Counted from the stretch's first letter, positions 1 to 8,900 are shown. The stretch is 64,000 nt of DNA from Ktedonobacteraceae bacterium (GCA_035653615.1 DASRBN010000019.1:186001-250000), one strand, 5' to 3'. Numbers and translations: made by a program. The notes: generated by a model from the sequence alone, not told the origin.

Positions 1-161
1 CTCAGCGCCTGCGCGCCTTGAGGACCGCGCGGCAGTGGCGGCAGATTGTCATCAAAGTTGGTCCAGTCCCCGGTCACAATTGACGCGAGGGTAGCGAGGT
101 CATTTTTGCTCCAGGCCTCGAGGAATTGTTGGACAACGGCTTTGTTGGTTTCGGTTGACAT
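1..161 (-). CDS. SnoaL-like protein, 5' part only (gene runs off the window)
   Basis: The reverse strand from ATG at 161 reads MSTETNKAVVQQFLEAWSKN and stays open to base 1, so about 53 N-terminal residues are visible. The pattern of a helix with AVVQQFLEAWSKND followed by a short loop and a tryptophan is typical of SnoaL-like/ester-cyclase (NTF2-fold) proteins, which are small alpha+beta barrels acting as cyclases, isomerases or of unknown role. A GAAAGGAA ribosome-binding site lies about 9 bases upstream. It follows the glyoxalase gene on the same strand with a 49-base gap and is probably cotranscribed. The true function cannot be told from this fragment. Confidence 0.6.
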   Translation of the reverse strand, partial: MSTETNKAVVQQFLEAWSKNDLATLASIVTGDWTNFDDNLPPLPRGPQGAQAL

Positions 162-210
162 GGGATGTGTTCCTTTCTAATCTGTGTTGGTTGGATGTTG
201 TCGGACGATA

Positions 211-1146
211 TCATCTCTGCATTTTCGCGAGCGAGATCACCTCCTCGTTGCTTTGCGGCAGATCGGCCATGACAAGAATGGTATTGCCATCCGCGTCATG
301 CAGTACGAGCGCGTTCAAGTCTGCCCCGTGTCCCCGGTGTTTCCAGCGTTCCCAGGGAATACCTGCCGCCTCCAGTTGTGCTGCGATGCGCTCGACTGCC
401 GCCGCATCCCGCAGGCAGATGACGAAGAAGCGTAGCCCAACGACATTCTCGCGCGGGCGTGATGCCCCCAGACTGTTCCAGGTGTTCAGGCCAAGATGGT
501 GATGGTAGCCGTGCGCGGCAAGAAAACACGCTCCTGCGATGCCCGTGATTGTCTCGTCCAGACCGAACGCTTTGCGGTAGAAGGTCGCAGCATGGCCGAG
601 ATCGGCAACCTGCAAATGGATATGCCCGATACATGTGCGGGATGGTAAACCTCGCCAGGTATAGTCGTTCTCGTCCAGTTCCGACAGTAAGTTCTCCAGG
701 TCCAGCGGTTCGCTGCTATTTGAGCCATACAAGCGCCCGTTCTGCCAGGGCCAGGTGCTGCGCGGGCGATCGCGATAGATCTCGATGCCGTTGCCATCGG
801 GATCGTCGAGGTAAAGCGCCTCGCTCACGATGTGATCGGAGGCATCGCGCAGTGGATAAGCAACCTCGCGCAGGTGACGCAGGGAGCCTGCCAGGTCTGC
901 TCTGCCAGGTACCAGGATCGCGATGTGATACAGGCCCAGGGCGTTGATGGGCCTGGGGCCTGCATCTTTCTCCTGGATAAGCAGGAGCATAGCCGTGTCC
1001 ACGCCCAACAGGGCATTGTCATTGTCACGCTGCACCAGCCGAAAGCCAAGCGTCTCGCGGTAAAACGCGATGGAGCGTTCCAGGTGCGAGACACTCAGCG
1101 CGGCCAGGCCGAAGCGGATTTCGGGAGCGAATACATCAGTTTCCAT
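211..1146 (-). CDS. Two-domain glyoxalase/extradiol dioxygenase family protein (CatE-like)
   Basis: A 311-residue protein with two vicinal-oxygen-chelate (VOC) domains, about residues 10-130 and 165-300. Each begins with the typical strand-helix pattern (HLERSIAFYRETLGF; IHLQVADLGHAATFYRKAFG) and the first ends with DPDGNGIEIYRDRP. The length and domain order match the CatE/catechol-2,3-dioxygenase-like family, which cleaves catechols using a metal bound in the C-terminal domain. Candidate ligands are the His of GHIHLQV and a His in HHHLGLNTW; the last strand reads DGNTILVM, so no Glu is obvious there. Catechol cleavage is therefore only a family-based guess. AGGAAG precedes the ATG. It lies upstream of the SnoaL-like gene in the same direction. 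Confidence 0.75.
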   Translation of the reverse strand: METDVFAPEIRFGLAALSVSHLERSIAFYRETLGFRLVQRDNDNALLGVDTAMLLLIQEKDAGPRPINALGLYHIAILVPGRADLAGSLRHLREVAYPLRDASDHIVSEALYLDDPDGNGIEIYRDRPRSTWPWQNGRLYGSNSSEPLDLENLLSELDENDYTWRGLPSRTCIGHIHLQVADLGHAATFYRKAFGLDETITGIAGACFLAAHGYHHHLGLNTWNSLGASRPRENVVGLRFFVICLRDAAAVERIAAQLEAAGIPWERWKHRGHGADLNALVLHDADGNTILVMADLPQSNEEVISLAKMQR

Positions 1147-1245
1147 CTCTTGTATCTTCCTGAACAGTAGGCTAGAATATCTTTGAACTATCTGCGCCTA
1201 CTGTACCAGGGCATCGTGGCAAAGACGTGAAAAGAGCGTGAACAA

Positions 1246-4200
1246 ATGGGTCAATTGAGCCTCGCATTGCTTGGAACTCCGGAGGTGCTCCACTCTGGAC
1301 AACCGGTGAAATTCCGCACGCGTAAAGAACTGGCCCTGCTCATTTACCTGGCCGTAGAGGGCGGCCTGCATTCGCGCGAGAAGATCACGACGCTGTTCTG
1401 GCCCGAGAGCGATGTCGTCCAGGGACGTACTACGCTGCGCCGGGCGCTGGCCAACCTGCGCAGCGTGCTCCATGATATGGAGGAGTCCGGGGCATCGCAC
1501 CTGCATATCGAACGAGAGGTTCTGGGTCTCGATCTCACGTCGAATGTTGAACTTGACGTTCATACGCTTGCGGCGGCACTTGCCCTCGATGCCGGTGGGC
1601 GTGGTGATGAACGGCTTCAGGCGCGCAATACGACGGGGGCCGGTACATCGGCGGTGGGCGCGGTCAATCGGCCCCTACGGGAGGTTGCCGGGCTGTATCG
1701 CGGCCCTTTTCTGGAGGGCTTTTCGTTGAACGATGCCCCCGACTTTGATAACTGGCTGCTCTTGCAACGCGAAACCTGCCATCGCCGCATGAGCCTGCTC
1801 CTGGAACGGCTATCCGCTTCGCAATTGAGAGATAGGGCCGTCGCGGATGCCATCGAGACCGCTGCTCGTTGGATTGCGCATGATCCTCTCAATGAAAGCG
1901 CTCGCATGCGCTTGATGGAGGCGCACCTGGCCGCGAGTCATCGCAATGCCGCGCTACAGGCCTACGAAGCCTACCGGACCTATCTTTCCTCAGAGCTGGA
2001 TATGCGGCCTTCGGCAGAAATGGAAGCCCTCGCGGCAAGCATACAGAGCGGAGTGGTGCGCGGGCGAGAAGTTGAAGTGGGCCACGCTACCGGAGGTACG
2101 ACGACCAGGTCGAGAGGACAGCGCGGAAAGGCGTTTTCGCCGCAACAAAGCTCCGCTCAGCAGTGGGAGGAATCAACCTCTGGAGTCCTGGTAGGTCCAC
2201 TGGTTGGGCGTGTCCAGGAATATGCTCGCCTGATCGAAGCATATCGCGATGTCGAGCGGGGTCAAATGCGGGCGGTGATTTTGAGAGGTGAGGCGGGTAT
2301 GGGGAAGACGCGCCTGGCGAGCGAGTTTCTGGGGCGGGCTGCGGAAATGGGCGCGGATGTGCTGCAAGGACGGGCATTCGAGGCGGGCGGTCGCCTGCCC
2401 TACCAACCGCTCGTGGATGCCCTGCGGCTGCGTATCGAACGTGAGAACGCTCCCGATGACCTGTTGAGCGATCCCTGGCTGGCCGAACTCGCCCGCCTGC
2501 TGCCCGAACTGCGCGAGCGTTATCCCGACCTGCCCGAACCAACGGGCGATGAAAATATCGCCCGCCTGCGCCTCTTTGAAGCAATCACGCGCCTGCTACA
2601 GGCGTTGGCCGGATACGCGCCGGTCGTGCTCTTCCTCGATGATATTCACTGGATCGATGTCGCCTCGCTTGATTTGCTGCACTATGCCGGGCGGCGCTGG
2701 ATGGAACAGGGAACGCCCATCCTTTTGCTGCTGGGCCAGCGCCTGGAATCCGCCGGCGCCGGGAGCGACCTGGCGCGTTCGCTGGAGAGCCTGCAGCGAG
2801 ATCTCCAGGTAACCGGCCTGCGACTGAAGCCGCTTACGCGGGATAGCACGCTTGAACTGGTACGCGCTATCTGCACTTCTCGCGTGGAGGCTGCAGGGGA
2901 ATGGCTTTTTGGCGAAACTCAGGGGCAGCCTTTCTACATCATGGAAACGCTGAAGGCATTGCTTGATCATGGAGTGCTCTCGACACGACGCCAGGTGGAT
3001 GGAAGCTGGCGCATTGACTACGAAGGCCGGGCGGACGACCTTTCGAACCTGCATCACTTTCTGCCCCCGGGCGTGCGCGAAGTGATTCGCTCCCGCCTCG
3101 ATCAGTTGACGCCACCAGCTTTCACGCTGCTGGCAGCCGGAGCGGTGCTTGGCCACCACTTCACCTTTGAACGTTTATGCCAGGTGGCAGATCTGGGTGA
3201 GAACGAGGGCCTGCCGGCATTGGATGAATTGCTGGCCAGGCGCCTGCTCTACGAGGCCGGTACTGAAAGCGGAGACTATCTTAACGCTCCAACCGGTACC
3301 TATTTTTTCACGCACGATAAGATCCGCGACGTTGTCTACACCGAAGCGGGTGAAGCGCGACGGCGTATCTTTCATCGCCGCGCCCTGGACATGCTACAGA
3401 GAGTTGCGGCCCCCGCCGCGGAACTCGTGCATCACGCTCTCGCTGCCCGACAGCCAGTTCAGGCCTTCTCTTTCAGCATCGCGGCAGGCGAAAACGCTAT
3501 GCAACTCTTCGCGGTGCGTGATGCTATTGCGCACTATGAGCGGGCGCGGCAAATCGCCGCACAATGGCAGGCGACACCGGGGGAATCCCATGCTCCTACA
3601 GCGGAAGCGATGCGCATGCTCTATGATCAGTTAGGGCGGGCCTACGAATTTATCAACGAGCTTGAGGCCGCGCGTACCATCTACCAGGAGATGCTGGCGT
3701 TCGCGCACAAGCTAGATGCCCCAGGCATGGAGTGTATAGCGCTCAATCACCTGGCGACGGTGATAATTCACGAGTCCTATGATCTCGACCAGGCCATGCT
3801 GCTATTGCAACAGGCTCTGGATGCCGGTGAGAAAAGCAATGATACTACCGCGCTGGCAGAGACCGAGTGGAGCCTGGCACAACTGTATTTCTATCGCTTC
3901 GATGTACGCGCGACAGTCGAACACGGCCAGCGCGCTTTAACGCTGGCGCGACAGCTTGACTGGGCAGAACTCGTGGCGCGCTGCCTCAATGTCACCGCTT
4001 ACGGGATAAAAGATAGTGGGCAGTGGGAAGAGTGTATGCCCTATGCTCAGGAAGCGCTGGATATCTACCGGCGGCTGGGCAACCGGGCCATGGAGGTTGA
4101 TTGCCGCTGCCTGCTGGCCAGTGTCAAGATTCATACTGGCCAGCCAGCGGCGGCGCTGGCCATTGCGGAAGAAGCGCGCGCAATCGCATTGGAGGCCGAA

Positions 4201-5007
4201 AATCTATGGGGGCAAGCCAACACGCTCTACCATATGGCAACGGCGTATATGGAGATGGGGAAATACGGTGAGGCTCTGGCGCTAGCTCAACAATGTATGG
4301 ATATAGCGCGCACGCATGATATCACAACCTGGACCGGGAACAGCCAGATGCTTGCGGGCACCGTTTACCGGGCGATATTGGCCTTAGACGAGGCGCGTGC
4401 GGCTCACCTGGCATCTATGGCAGTTCATGAAACGGTTCAATCCTATCCGCTCACGCGCGTGGCCTCGGCAGAAGTCTGCGCGGATTGCGCCCTGTCCGGA
4501 TTGTGGGAAGAGGCTGCGGCATTCGCACGGCTGGCAATCGAGCCTGATATTCCCCTCTTCTTACTTGCCACTCGCTTGCATCGCTGCTATGAAACGCAGG
4601 CTCTGCTGCGTGCCGGCGAGGTCGAGCTGGCAGCAAATTACACGCGGCTCGTTGGAGAAAGTATTGGCAGCAATCGGCGCCATCGCATTCCATACCTGCG
4701 CTCCCTGGCATCGCTCGCCCGCTATCAGCACCGCTTGGACGGCGCGATTGCCTACCTGCAGGAGGCGGCGCAGCTGGCGCGGGAGATCGGCCTGCCGGGG
4801 GAATTGTGGCCAATGCTGGCAGAACTGGGAGACCTCTACCTGGAGCAGGGCGATACGGAACGCGCCGCGCAGGTTTTTGCGCGGGCGGCTGATATCGTGT
4901 ACCAGCTTGCGGATAGTATTGGCGATGATAGGCGGAAAGAAGTCTTTTTAAGTTCGCCGCTTGTAAGACGGCTGCCGGACCAGTACCGGGCTGGCGGGAA
5001 TGGATAA
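1246..5007 (+). CDS. Large BTAD-domain transcriptional activator with AAA ATPase and TPR repeats
   Basis: A 1253-residue STAND-type regulator. Residues 1-95 form an OmpR-like winged-helix start (FRTRKELALLIYLAVEGG; FWPES; RRALANLRSVL). A bacterial transcriptional activator (BTAD) domain follows to about 275. An AAA/NACHT-like ATPase has Walker A GEAGMGKTRLASEF near residue 347 and Walker B VVLFLDDIHWID near 459. From about 760 to 1230 there are TPR-like helical repeats (LGRAYEFINELEAARTIYQEML). Such proteins sense a ligand or partner through the TPRs and switch transcription on in an ATP-dependent way. It stands alone and is convergent with the next gene after only 30 bases, so its target is unknown. 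Residues about 132-146 are encoded by an interspersed palindromic repeat (see findings). Confidence 0.88.
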   Translation: MGQLSLALLGTPEVLHSGQPVKFRTRKELALLIYLAVEGGLHSREKITTLFWPESDVVQGRTTLRRALANLRSVLHDMEESGASHLHIEREVLGLDLTSNVELDVHTLAAALALDAGGRGDERLQARNTTGAGTSAVGAVNRPLREVAGLYRGPFLEGFSLNDAPDFDNWLLLQRETCHRRMSLLLERLSASQLRDRAVADAIETAARWIAHDPLNESARMRLMEAHLAASHRNAALQAYEAYRTYLSSELDMRPSAEMEALAASIQSGVVRGREVEVGHATGGTTTRSRGQRGKAFSPQQSSAQQWEESTSGVLVGPLVGRVQEYARLIEAYRDVERGQMRAVILRGEAGMGKTRLASEFLGRAAEMGADVLQGRAFEAGGRLPYQPLVDALRLRIERENAPDDLLSDPWLAELARLLPELRERYPDLPEPTGDENIARLRLFEAITRLLQALAGYAPVVLFLDDIHWIDVASLDLLHYAGRRWMEQGTPILLLLGQRLESAGAGSDLARSLESLQRDLQVTGLRLKPLTRDSTLELVRAICTSRVEAAGEWLFGETQGQPFYIMETLKALLDHGVLSTRRQVDGSWRIDYEGRADDLSNLHHFLPPGVREVIRSRLDQLTPPAFTLLAAGAVLGHHFTFERLCQVADLGENEGLPALDELLARRLLYEAGTESGDYLNAPTGTYFFTHDKIRDVVYTEAGEARRRIFHRRALDMLQRVAAPAAELVHHALAARQPVQAFSFSIAAGENAMQLFAVRDAIAHYERARQIAAQWQATPGESHAPTAEAMRMLYDQLGRAYEFINELEAARTIYQEMLAFAHKLDAPGMECIALNHLATVIIHESYDLDQAMLLLQQALDAGEKSNDTTALAETEWSLAQLYFYRFDVRATVEHGQRALTLARQLDWAELVARCLNVTAYGIKDSGQWEECMPYAQEALDIYRRLGNRAMEVDCRCLLASVKIHTGQPAAALAIAEEARAIALEAENLWGQANTLYHMATAYMEMGKYGEALALAQQCMDIARTHDITTWTGNSQMLAGTVYRAILALDEARAAHLASMAVHETVQSYPLTRVASAEVCADCALSGLWEEAAAFARLAIEPDIPLFLLATRLHRCYETQALLRAGEVELAANYTRLVGESIGSNRRHRIPYLRSLASLARYQHRLDGAIAYLQEAAQLAREIGLPGELWPMLAELGDLYLEQGDTERAAQVFARAADIVYQLADSIGDDRRKEVFLSSPLVRRLPDQYRAGGNG
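1640..1684 (+). repeat. GGCCGAT/ATCGGCC-family repeat core inside a coding sequence
   Basis: The segment containing ATCGGCGGTGGGCGCG and AATCGGCCCCTAC is almost identical to the intergenic repeat at 16304-16335 and, on the other strand, to 59335-59378. Here it is in frame within the BTAD region and encodes SAVGAVNRPLR. Its insertion adds no stop codon. Confidence 0.7.
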
Positions 5008-5037
5008 GAGGTAGAATAGCATCCTGTCACCAGTGAG

Positions 5038-8000
5038 TTATGCCGGGCAAATCAAATAGAATGGGCACGTTGGGCAGGCAAACGCGTCGGGCTTCGGCGG
5101 GAACTCGTGGCGTTCCAGGCCCTGGATGGCCTGTTCCAGTTCATTATAAAGGCTCTGCTCCTTTTTCTCTGTTAGCTTGACCTCGAACGTTTCGCCGGTA
5201 CTCATATTGTGGTAATGCAATTCGACGTTCTGGCCTGGATGGTGCTGGCGCGAGGCGTGCGCGTAGAGCAGCTCCCTGGTGCCCGGCGCCGGTTTTGTCT
5301 TGCCCTTGCCAAAACGCCGGCGGATGAACCTGACCGGTTTCTCGTCCTGCGCGGCCACCTCGACGCCATCTACCGGCACCTCTATCGTTTTGCCCGCGAT
5401 AGTCACGCTATAGCTTTGACGCAGTTGCTCTCGTGTGTCTCCATCGCTACCCTCAAGCAATTTGCGGCGCAGCAGTTCGGTCACCTCGCGTCCGTGCTGC
5501 TCGTAGATCGAGGCGAAAGGAAAGGTATGTCCATCGTGATCGTGCCAATGCTGTGCGAACAGTTCCTCGGCCTCCTGCCTGCTCAAGAGTTGTCCCTGCT
5601 GATCTCCTGCCTGCCTGTCCTCGTCCAGTCGCTTTTGCAGCGCATCCAGCGTTTCTCGCGTCGCCTGCCAGAAAAGCTGGTATGCTCCCCCCTCAAGGTG
5701 GAAGTGGTAAATGCTGCTATAGGCATAGCGGCGCGGGCAGGTAGCATAATTTTCAATCGCGGTAGCACTGAGCGTTTCCGGCTGCATGGCCGCGATAAAA
5801 CTTTCGCCGGGCTGCGAGGAGATAGCCAGTAGGGGCGGGGGTTGTGGTGGAGGTGGGGTGAGGGAGCTTGCCCCGCCCTGTGGCGTGGCATGGACAAGCG
5901 TGGGCAGCTCATCCTGCCAGATCAGGCGTGTGATACGTTCCTCTGGAAGGCCCCTGACGAGCGCGTCGATATACGGCGAGCGCTTGTAGGTCATTTTGCC
6001 GTAGCGTTCGCTGTAGCTCAGAATGAGATGGTCGCGGGCGCGCGTCGCTCCCACGTAGAAGAGGCAGGCCTCTCCGCTTTCGTGCGCGGCGTCGCCTTCG
6101 CTTCCGGGTGGAAGCATGCCACGCGGTGGTGGTGCGGTCTGCGCTCGTTTCTGCATGGGGAAACGGCGCGAGACCAGGAAAGGCAGGTACACGACCGGGA
6201 ATTCCAGGCCCTTGCTGGCATGCACGGTCATCACGCGAATAACGTCAGGGAGTGGTTCATTCCCGTTTTCAGCGCCTTCGCGCCGGTTTCCGCCATCCTG
6301 GCGCAGCGCAAGCAGCACGCTCAGGTAATCGAGGAAGCCTTTTGCCTGTTCCTTTAAAGGTGGCGGCTGGGGGATATCTTCGCCGCGCGCAAGGGCCTCC
6401 TGCGCGCGCAGTGTTTGCTGCTGCTGGTCATAGTAGCGAGCAAGTTGCAGCAGACCGTCATAATCCGCCAGCAGCGCGCCGCTCTGGGGATGGTTCGGGG
6501 TGGAGAGCAGGTCGCGCACCAGCGAGGTTTCGAGCAAGAGATAGTCGGCCAGCAGCGCCCAGACGCTGGTGTTATACCGCAGCGCCTTTAAAATCGCGGA
6601 CAGGCGTGCCAGCGATGAAGAGCCTTGCGCGCTCATGCTAGCCGGGGCCTCGCCGCGCAAAAGCAGGTCGATCAAGTCGCATTTTTGCGCGCGGGCCGCC
6701 AGCAGCAGGGACTCGATATCGTCCTGGCTCAAGGGGTGGTCGGGCTGGCGGGCCGCGCGCAAAATGCCCATACCGCTGCTATCGGCCAGTAACATCACAA
6801 TGGAAAGCAGGTTTTTGATGTGTTCCTGCTCCAGCATGCCGCCGCGCTCGCTCACAGGCAGTCCCGCCGTTACCAGCGCCTGCGTGACTTTGCGCGCCTG
6901 CGCCCTTGTGCGGCACAGCACGACGATATCGCGGAAGCTGTAGCCCCCGGCATGCTTGCGCCGGATATCGCCGACCAATCCGTTCAGTTCGTCGGCCTCG
7001 TTCGCGGCCACCGCCAGCGTGACATAAGTAGCGGGCAGATCTGAACGCGCCGCCTGCACGCTGCCCAACTCGCCAGCATCCGTTCCTGCTTCCAGCAGTT
7101 CGCGCCGGAAGGTCTGTGCCAGGCGAACGATATCCGGGCGCGAGCGATAATTGCGGCTGAGCGGCAGGATGACAGCATCCGGGTAATCGTCCTGAAAGTT
7201 GGCGATATTGGCCGGTGAAGCGCCGCGGAAGCCATAGATGGCCTGGTTCGCGTCTCCGACCACCCAGACATTTCCCTGTTCCCCCGCCAGCAGGCGCAAT
7301 AGTACGCCGCTGGCGCGATTGATATCCTGGAATTCGTCAACGAGGATATGCTGGTATTTTTGCCGCAACTCACTGCATACCCCGGGATGCTCCTGTAAAA
7401 GCTGTACTGCCAGCATGATCAGGCCGCCGAAATCGGTATCGCCTTGCCGCTCCAGGCGCTGCTGGTAGAGCGCGTAGATTTCAGCGATCTCGAGCGCCTT
7501 CTCAGCCGCCTGTGTCTCTTCCTCATTGCGCGCCTGCGCCAGCATATCCGCGGCCAGTTTTTTGTATTGTGCGGGCGTGACCAGTTCGTCTTTGGCGCGT
7601 GAGATGGCGCTCAGAATGGCAGGGAAATACATCGTTGGCGCGGCCAGGTTCTGGTAATGGCGCAGCGGCAGGTCCGCGGCCAACCGGCGTAGCAGAAAAT
7701 ACCCCTCAACATCATCGACAAAGGTGAAATCCTGCCGCAGTCCCACGAGATGACCATAGGTACGTAGCAGTTCGGCGCAAAATGCGTGAAATGTACTGAC
7801 GGTTGGTGGGATGCTGTCGACGTCCAGGATCGCTTGCAGGCGATCCTGCATCTCCCCTGCCGCCTTGCGCGAGAAGGTCAGGGCCAGGATGTGCCCTGGT
7901 TGGACGCCCATTTCGTGGATCAGGTAATCGGCGCGCCCGATCAGCGTGCTGGTTTTGCCGCTGCCCGGCCCGGCCACGATCAACGCTGGCGTTGGGGCCT

Positions 8001-8727
8001 CGATAGCGGCCCGCTGGAACTCGTCGTACTGTTTTTTGGGTGTATCAGGACGACCAGAAAGGTTTGTCGCAGGGCGTTCTGGTTGCTCCCGAAGCAACTC
8101 TGCCAGGCGATTAAGCATGGCTGCCTGTGAAACGTCGAAGATGGCGGGAAGCTGGTTGGCAGGGATATGCGATGACAGGTAGAGCGCGCGCACGCGTTCA
8201 AGCGGCATTAATAGTTCGGCGGCGAAGATGTTAGCGGCCAGCTCGCGCCGGCTGCGCGGGTCATATGCCACGCCTGCGCCGAGCAATTCTTCGGCCTGCT
8301 GCTGGAAGGTTGGCGCGATCACTTCCTCGCGTACATCATGTGATTGGCAGGTCTCTTCCTCCAGGTTTCCTGAATCAACGGGGTCGGCAGTAGTTGGGAG
8401 CGCAGCTAACCGGCGATAAGTTGGGTGGTCGTCCGTGTGGTGCAACACGGCGTGGCCCAGTTCGTGCGCCAGGGTGAAGCGCCGGAACGTTTCGGGCAGG
8501 CCGCGGCAGAGCCAGATCATTTTCTCACTCGCCTCGAAGAAGCCATACGTCCCCTGCGGATAGTCATCAGGATGAAATGTCGCGACCTCCAGTTCGAGCC
8601 AGGAGGCCAGTTCATCCACCGGCGTTCTATCGTTTTGCCAATCAGGGTGCGCCGCCCTGAAGTCTGAGAGCAGTTCGCGAGCCGCTTCTATCGCCTCCGC
8701 TGCCTCGGCCTGCATGCGTTCGTCCAT
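5038..8727 (-). CDS. ImmA/IrrE metallopeptidase - UvrD-like helicase - AddB-like C-terminal fusion
   Basis: A 1229-residue protein from ATG 8727 (a TTG start ten codons upstream is possible; GGGGAG lies just before the ATG). The N-terminus is a zinc metallopeptidase of ImmA/IrrE type: AHELGHAVLHH near residue 86 and ELAANIFAAELLMP near 165-178. The middle is a superfamily 1 helicase with Walker A GPGSGKTSTLIGR (about 251), ALTFSRKAAGEMQ, DEFQDIN (about 461), GDANQAIYGFRGA, NYRSRPDI, VHASKGLEFPVVYL and FYVGATRARD (about 889). The last 250 residues resemble the AddB/Cas4 nuclease: one Cys in ATCPRRYAY and a C-terminal CPTCPFYLIC (CxxCxxxxxC), the pattern of a 4Fe-4S staple. The expected DYK catalytic motif is absent; that region reads PVRFIRRRFGK, so nuclease activity is doubtful. 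A role in DNA repair, or in sensing damage or phage, is inferred from the parts. Confidence 0.85.
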   Translation of the reverse strand: MDERMQAEAAEAIEAARELLSDFRAAHPDWQNDRTPVDELASWLELEVATFHPDDYPQGTYGFFEASEKMIWLCRGLPETFRRFTLAHELGHAVLHHTDDHPTYRRLAALPTTADPVDSGNLEEETCQSHDVREEVIAPTFQQQAEELLGAGVAYDPRSRRELAANIFAAELLMPLERVRALYLSSHIPANQLPAIFDVSQAAMLNRLAELLREQPERPATNLSGRPDTPKKQYDEFQRAAIEAPTPALIVAGPGSGKTSTLIGRADYLIHEMGVQPGHILALTFSRKAAGEMQDRLQAILDVDSIPPTVSTFHAFCAELLRTYGHLVGLRQDFTFVDDVEGYFLLRRLAADLPLRHYQNLAAPTMYFPAILSAISRAKDELVTPAQYKKLAADMLAQARNEEETQAAEKALEIAEIYALYQQRLERQGDTDFGGLIMLAVQLLQEHPGVCSELRQKYQHILVDEFQDINRASGVLLRLLAGEQGNVWVVGDANQAIYGFRGASPANIANFQDDYPDAVILPLSRNYRSRPDIVRLAQTFRRELLEAGTDAGELGSVQAARSDLPATYVTLAVAANEADELNGLVGDIRRKHAGGYSFRDIVVLCRTRAQARKVTQALVTAGLPVSERGGMLEQEHIKNLLSIVMLLADSSGMGILRAARQPDHPLSQDDIESLLLAARAQKCDLIDLLLRGEAPASMSAQGSSSLARLSAILKALRYNTSVWALLADYLLLETSLVRDLLSTPNHPQSGALLADYDGLLQLARYYDQQQQTLRAQEALARGEDIPQPPPLKEQAKGFLDYLSVLLALRQDGGNRREGAENGNEPLPDVIRVMTVHASKGLEFPVVYLPFLVSRRFPMQKRAQTAPPPRGMLPPGSEGDAAHESGEACLFYVGATRARDHLILSYSERYGKMTYKRSPYIDALVRGLPEERITRLIWQDELPTLVHATPQGGASSLTPPPPQPPPLLAISSQPGESFIAAMQPETLSATAIENYATCPRRYAYSSIYHFHLEGGAYQLFWQATRETLDALQKRLDEDRQAGDQQGQLLSRQEAEELFAQHWHDHDGHTFPFASIYEQHGREVTELLRRKLLEGSDGDTREQLRQSYSVTIAGKTIEVPVDGVEVAAQDEKPVRFIRRRFGKGKTKPAPGTRELLYAHASRQHHPGQNVELHYHNMSTGETFEVKLTEKKEQSLYNELEQAIQGLERHEFPPKPDAFACPTCPFYLICPA
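5826..5880 (-). repeat. G-rich interspersed repeat inside the helicase gene
   Basis: CCAGTAGGGGCGGGGGTTGT followed by GGGAGCTTGCC is shared with 25381-25428 and, less exactly, with 33074-33115, both outside genes. On the minus strand this copy is in frame and encodes the proline-rich linker GGASSLTPPPPQPPPLLAI between the helicase and the C-terminal domain. Confidence 0.6.
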
Positions 8728-8806
8728 AATCTCCCCACGAAATAAGTTTCTCCACAATGCATTTTACCATGTTATGCTGGTGGTGAATATACTGGGATAT
8801 CTTTTT

Positions 8807-8900
8807 CCAGGGCTATTGAAAAGTCGAGTCAAGTGAGGTCAACTGTACAAGGCGCTCCGGCAAAATCAAGCTCGTTCTCGCGACTTTTCAATAGCCCTGG
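8807..8900. mobile_element. 92-94 bp element with 20-bp terminal inverted repeats (copy 1, MITE-like)
   Basis: The ends CCAGGGCTATTGAAAAGTCG and CGACTTTTCAATAGCCCTGG are perfect inverted repeats of 20 bases around a 54-base interior. A second copy of equal length lies at 13193-13284 with only four differences over the shared 92 bases. It contains no coding capacity and lies between the divergent ImmA-UvrD and LuxR genes. It could be a non-autonomous element or a structured regulatory hairpin. Confidence 0.7.

Noticed and set aside
5038-8727. Assignment as Cas4 or a CRISPR-associated helicase
   Set aside because: The cysteine pattern is shared by Cas4 and AddB, but there are no cas genes or arrays in the window and the helicase motifs are of UvrD/AddA type.
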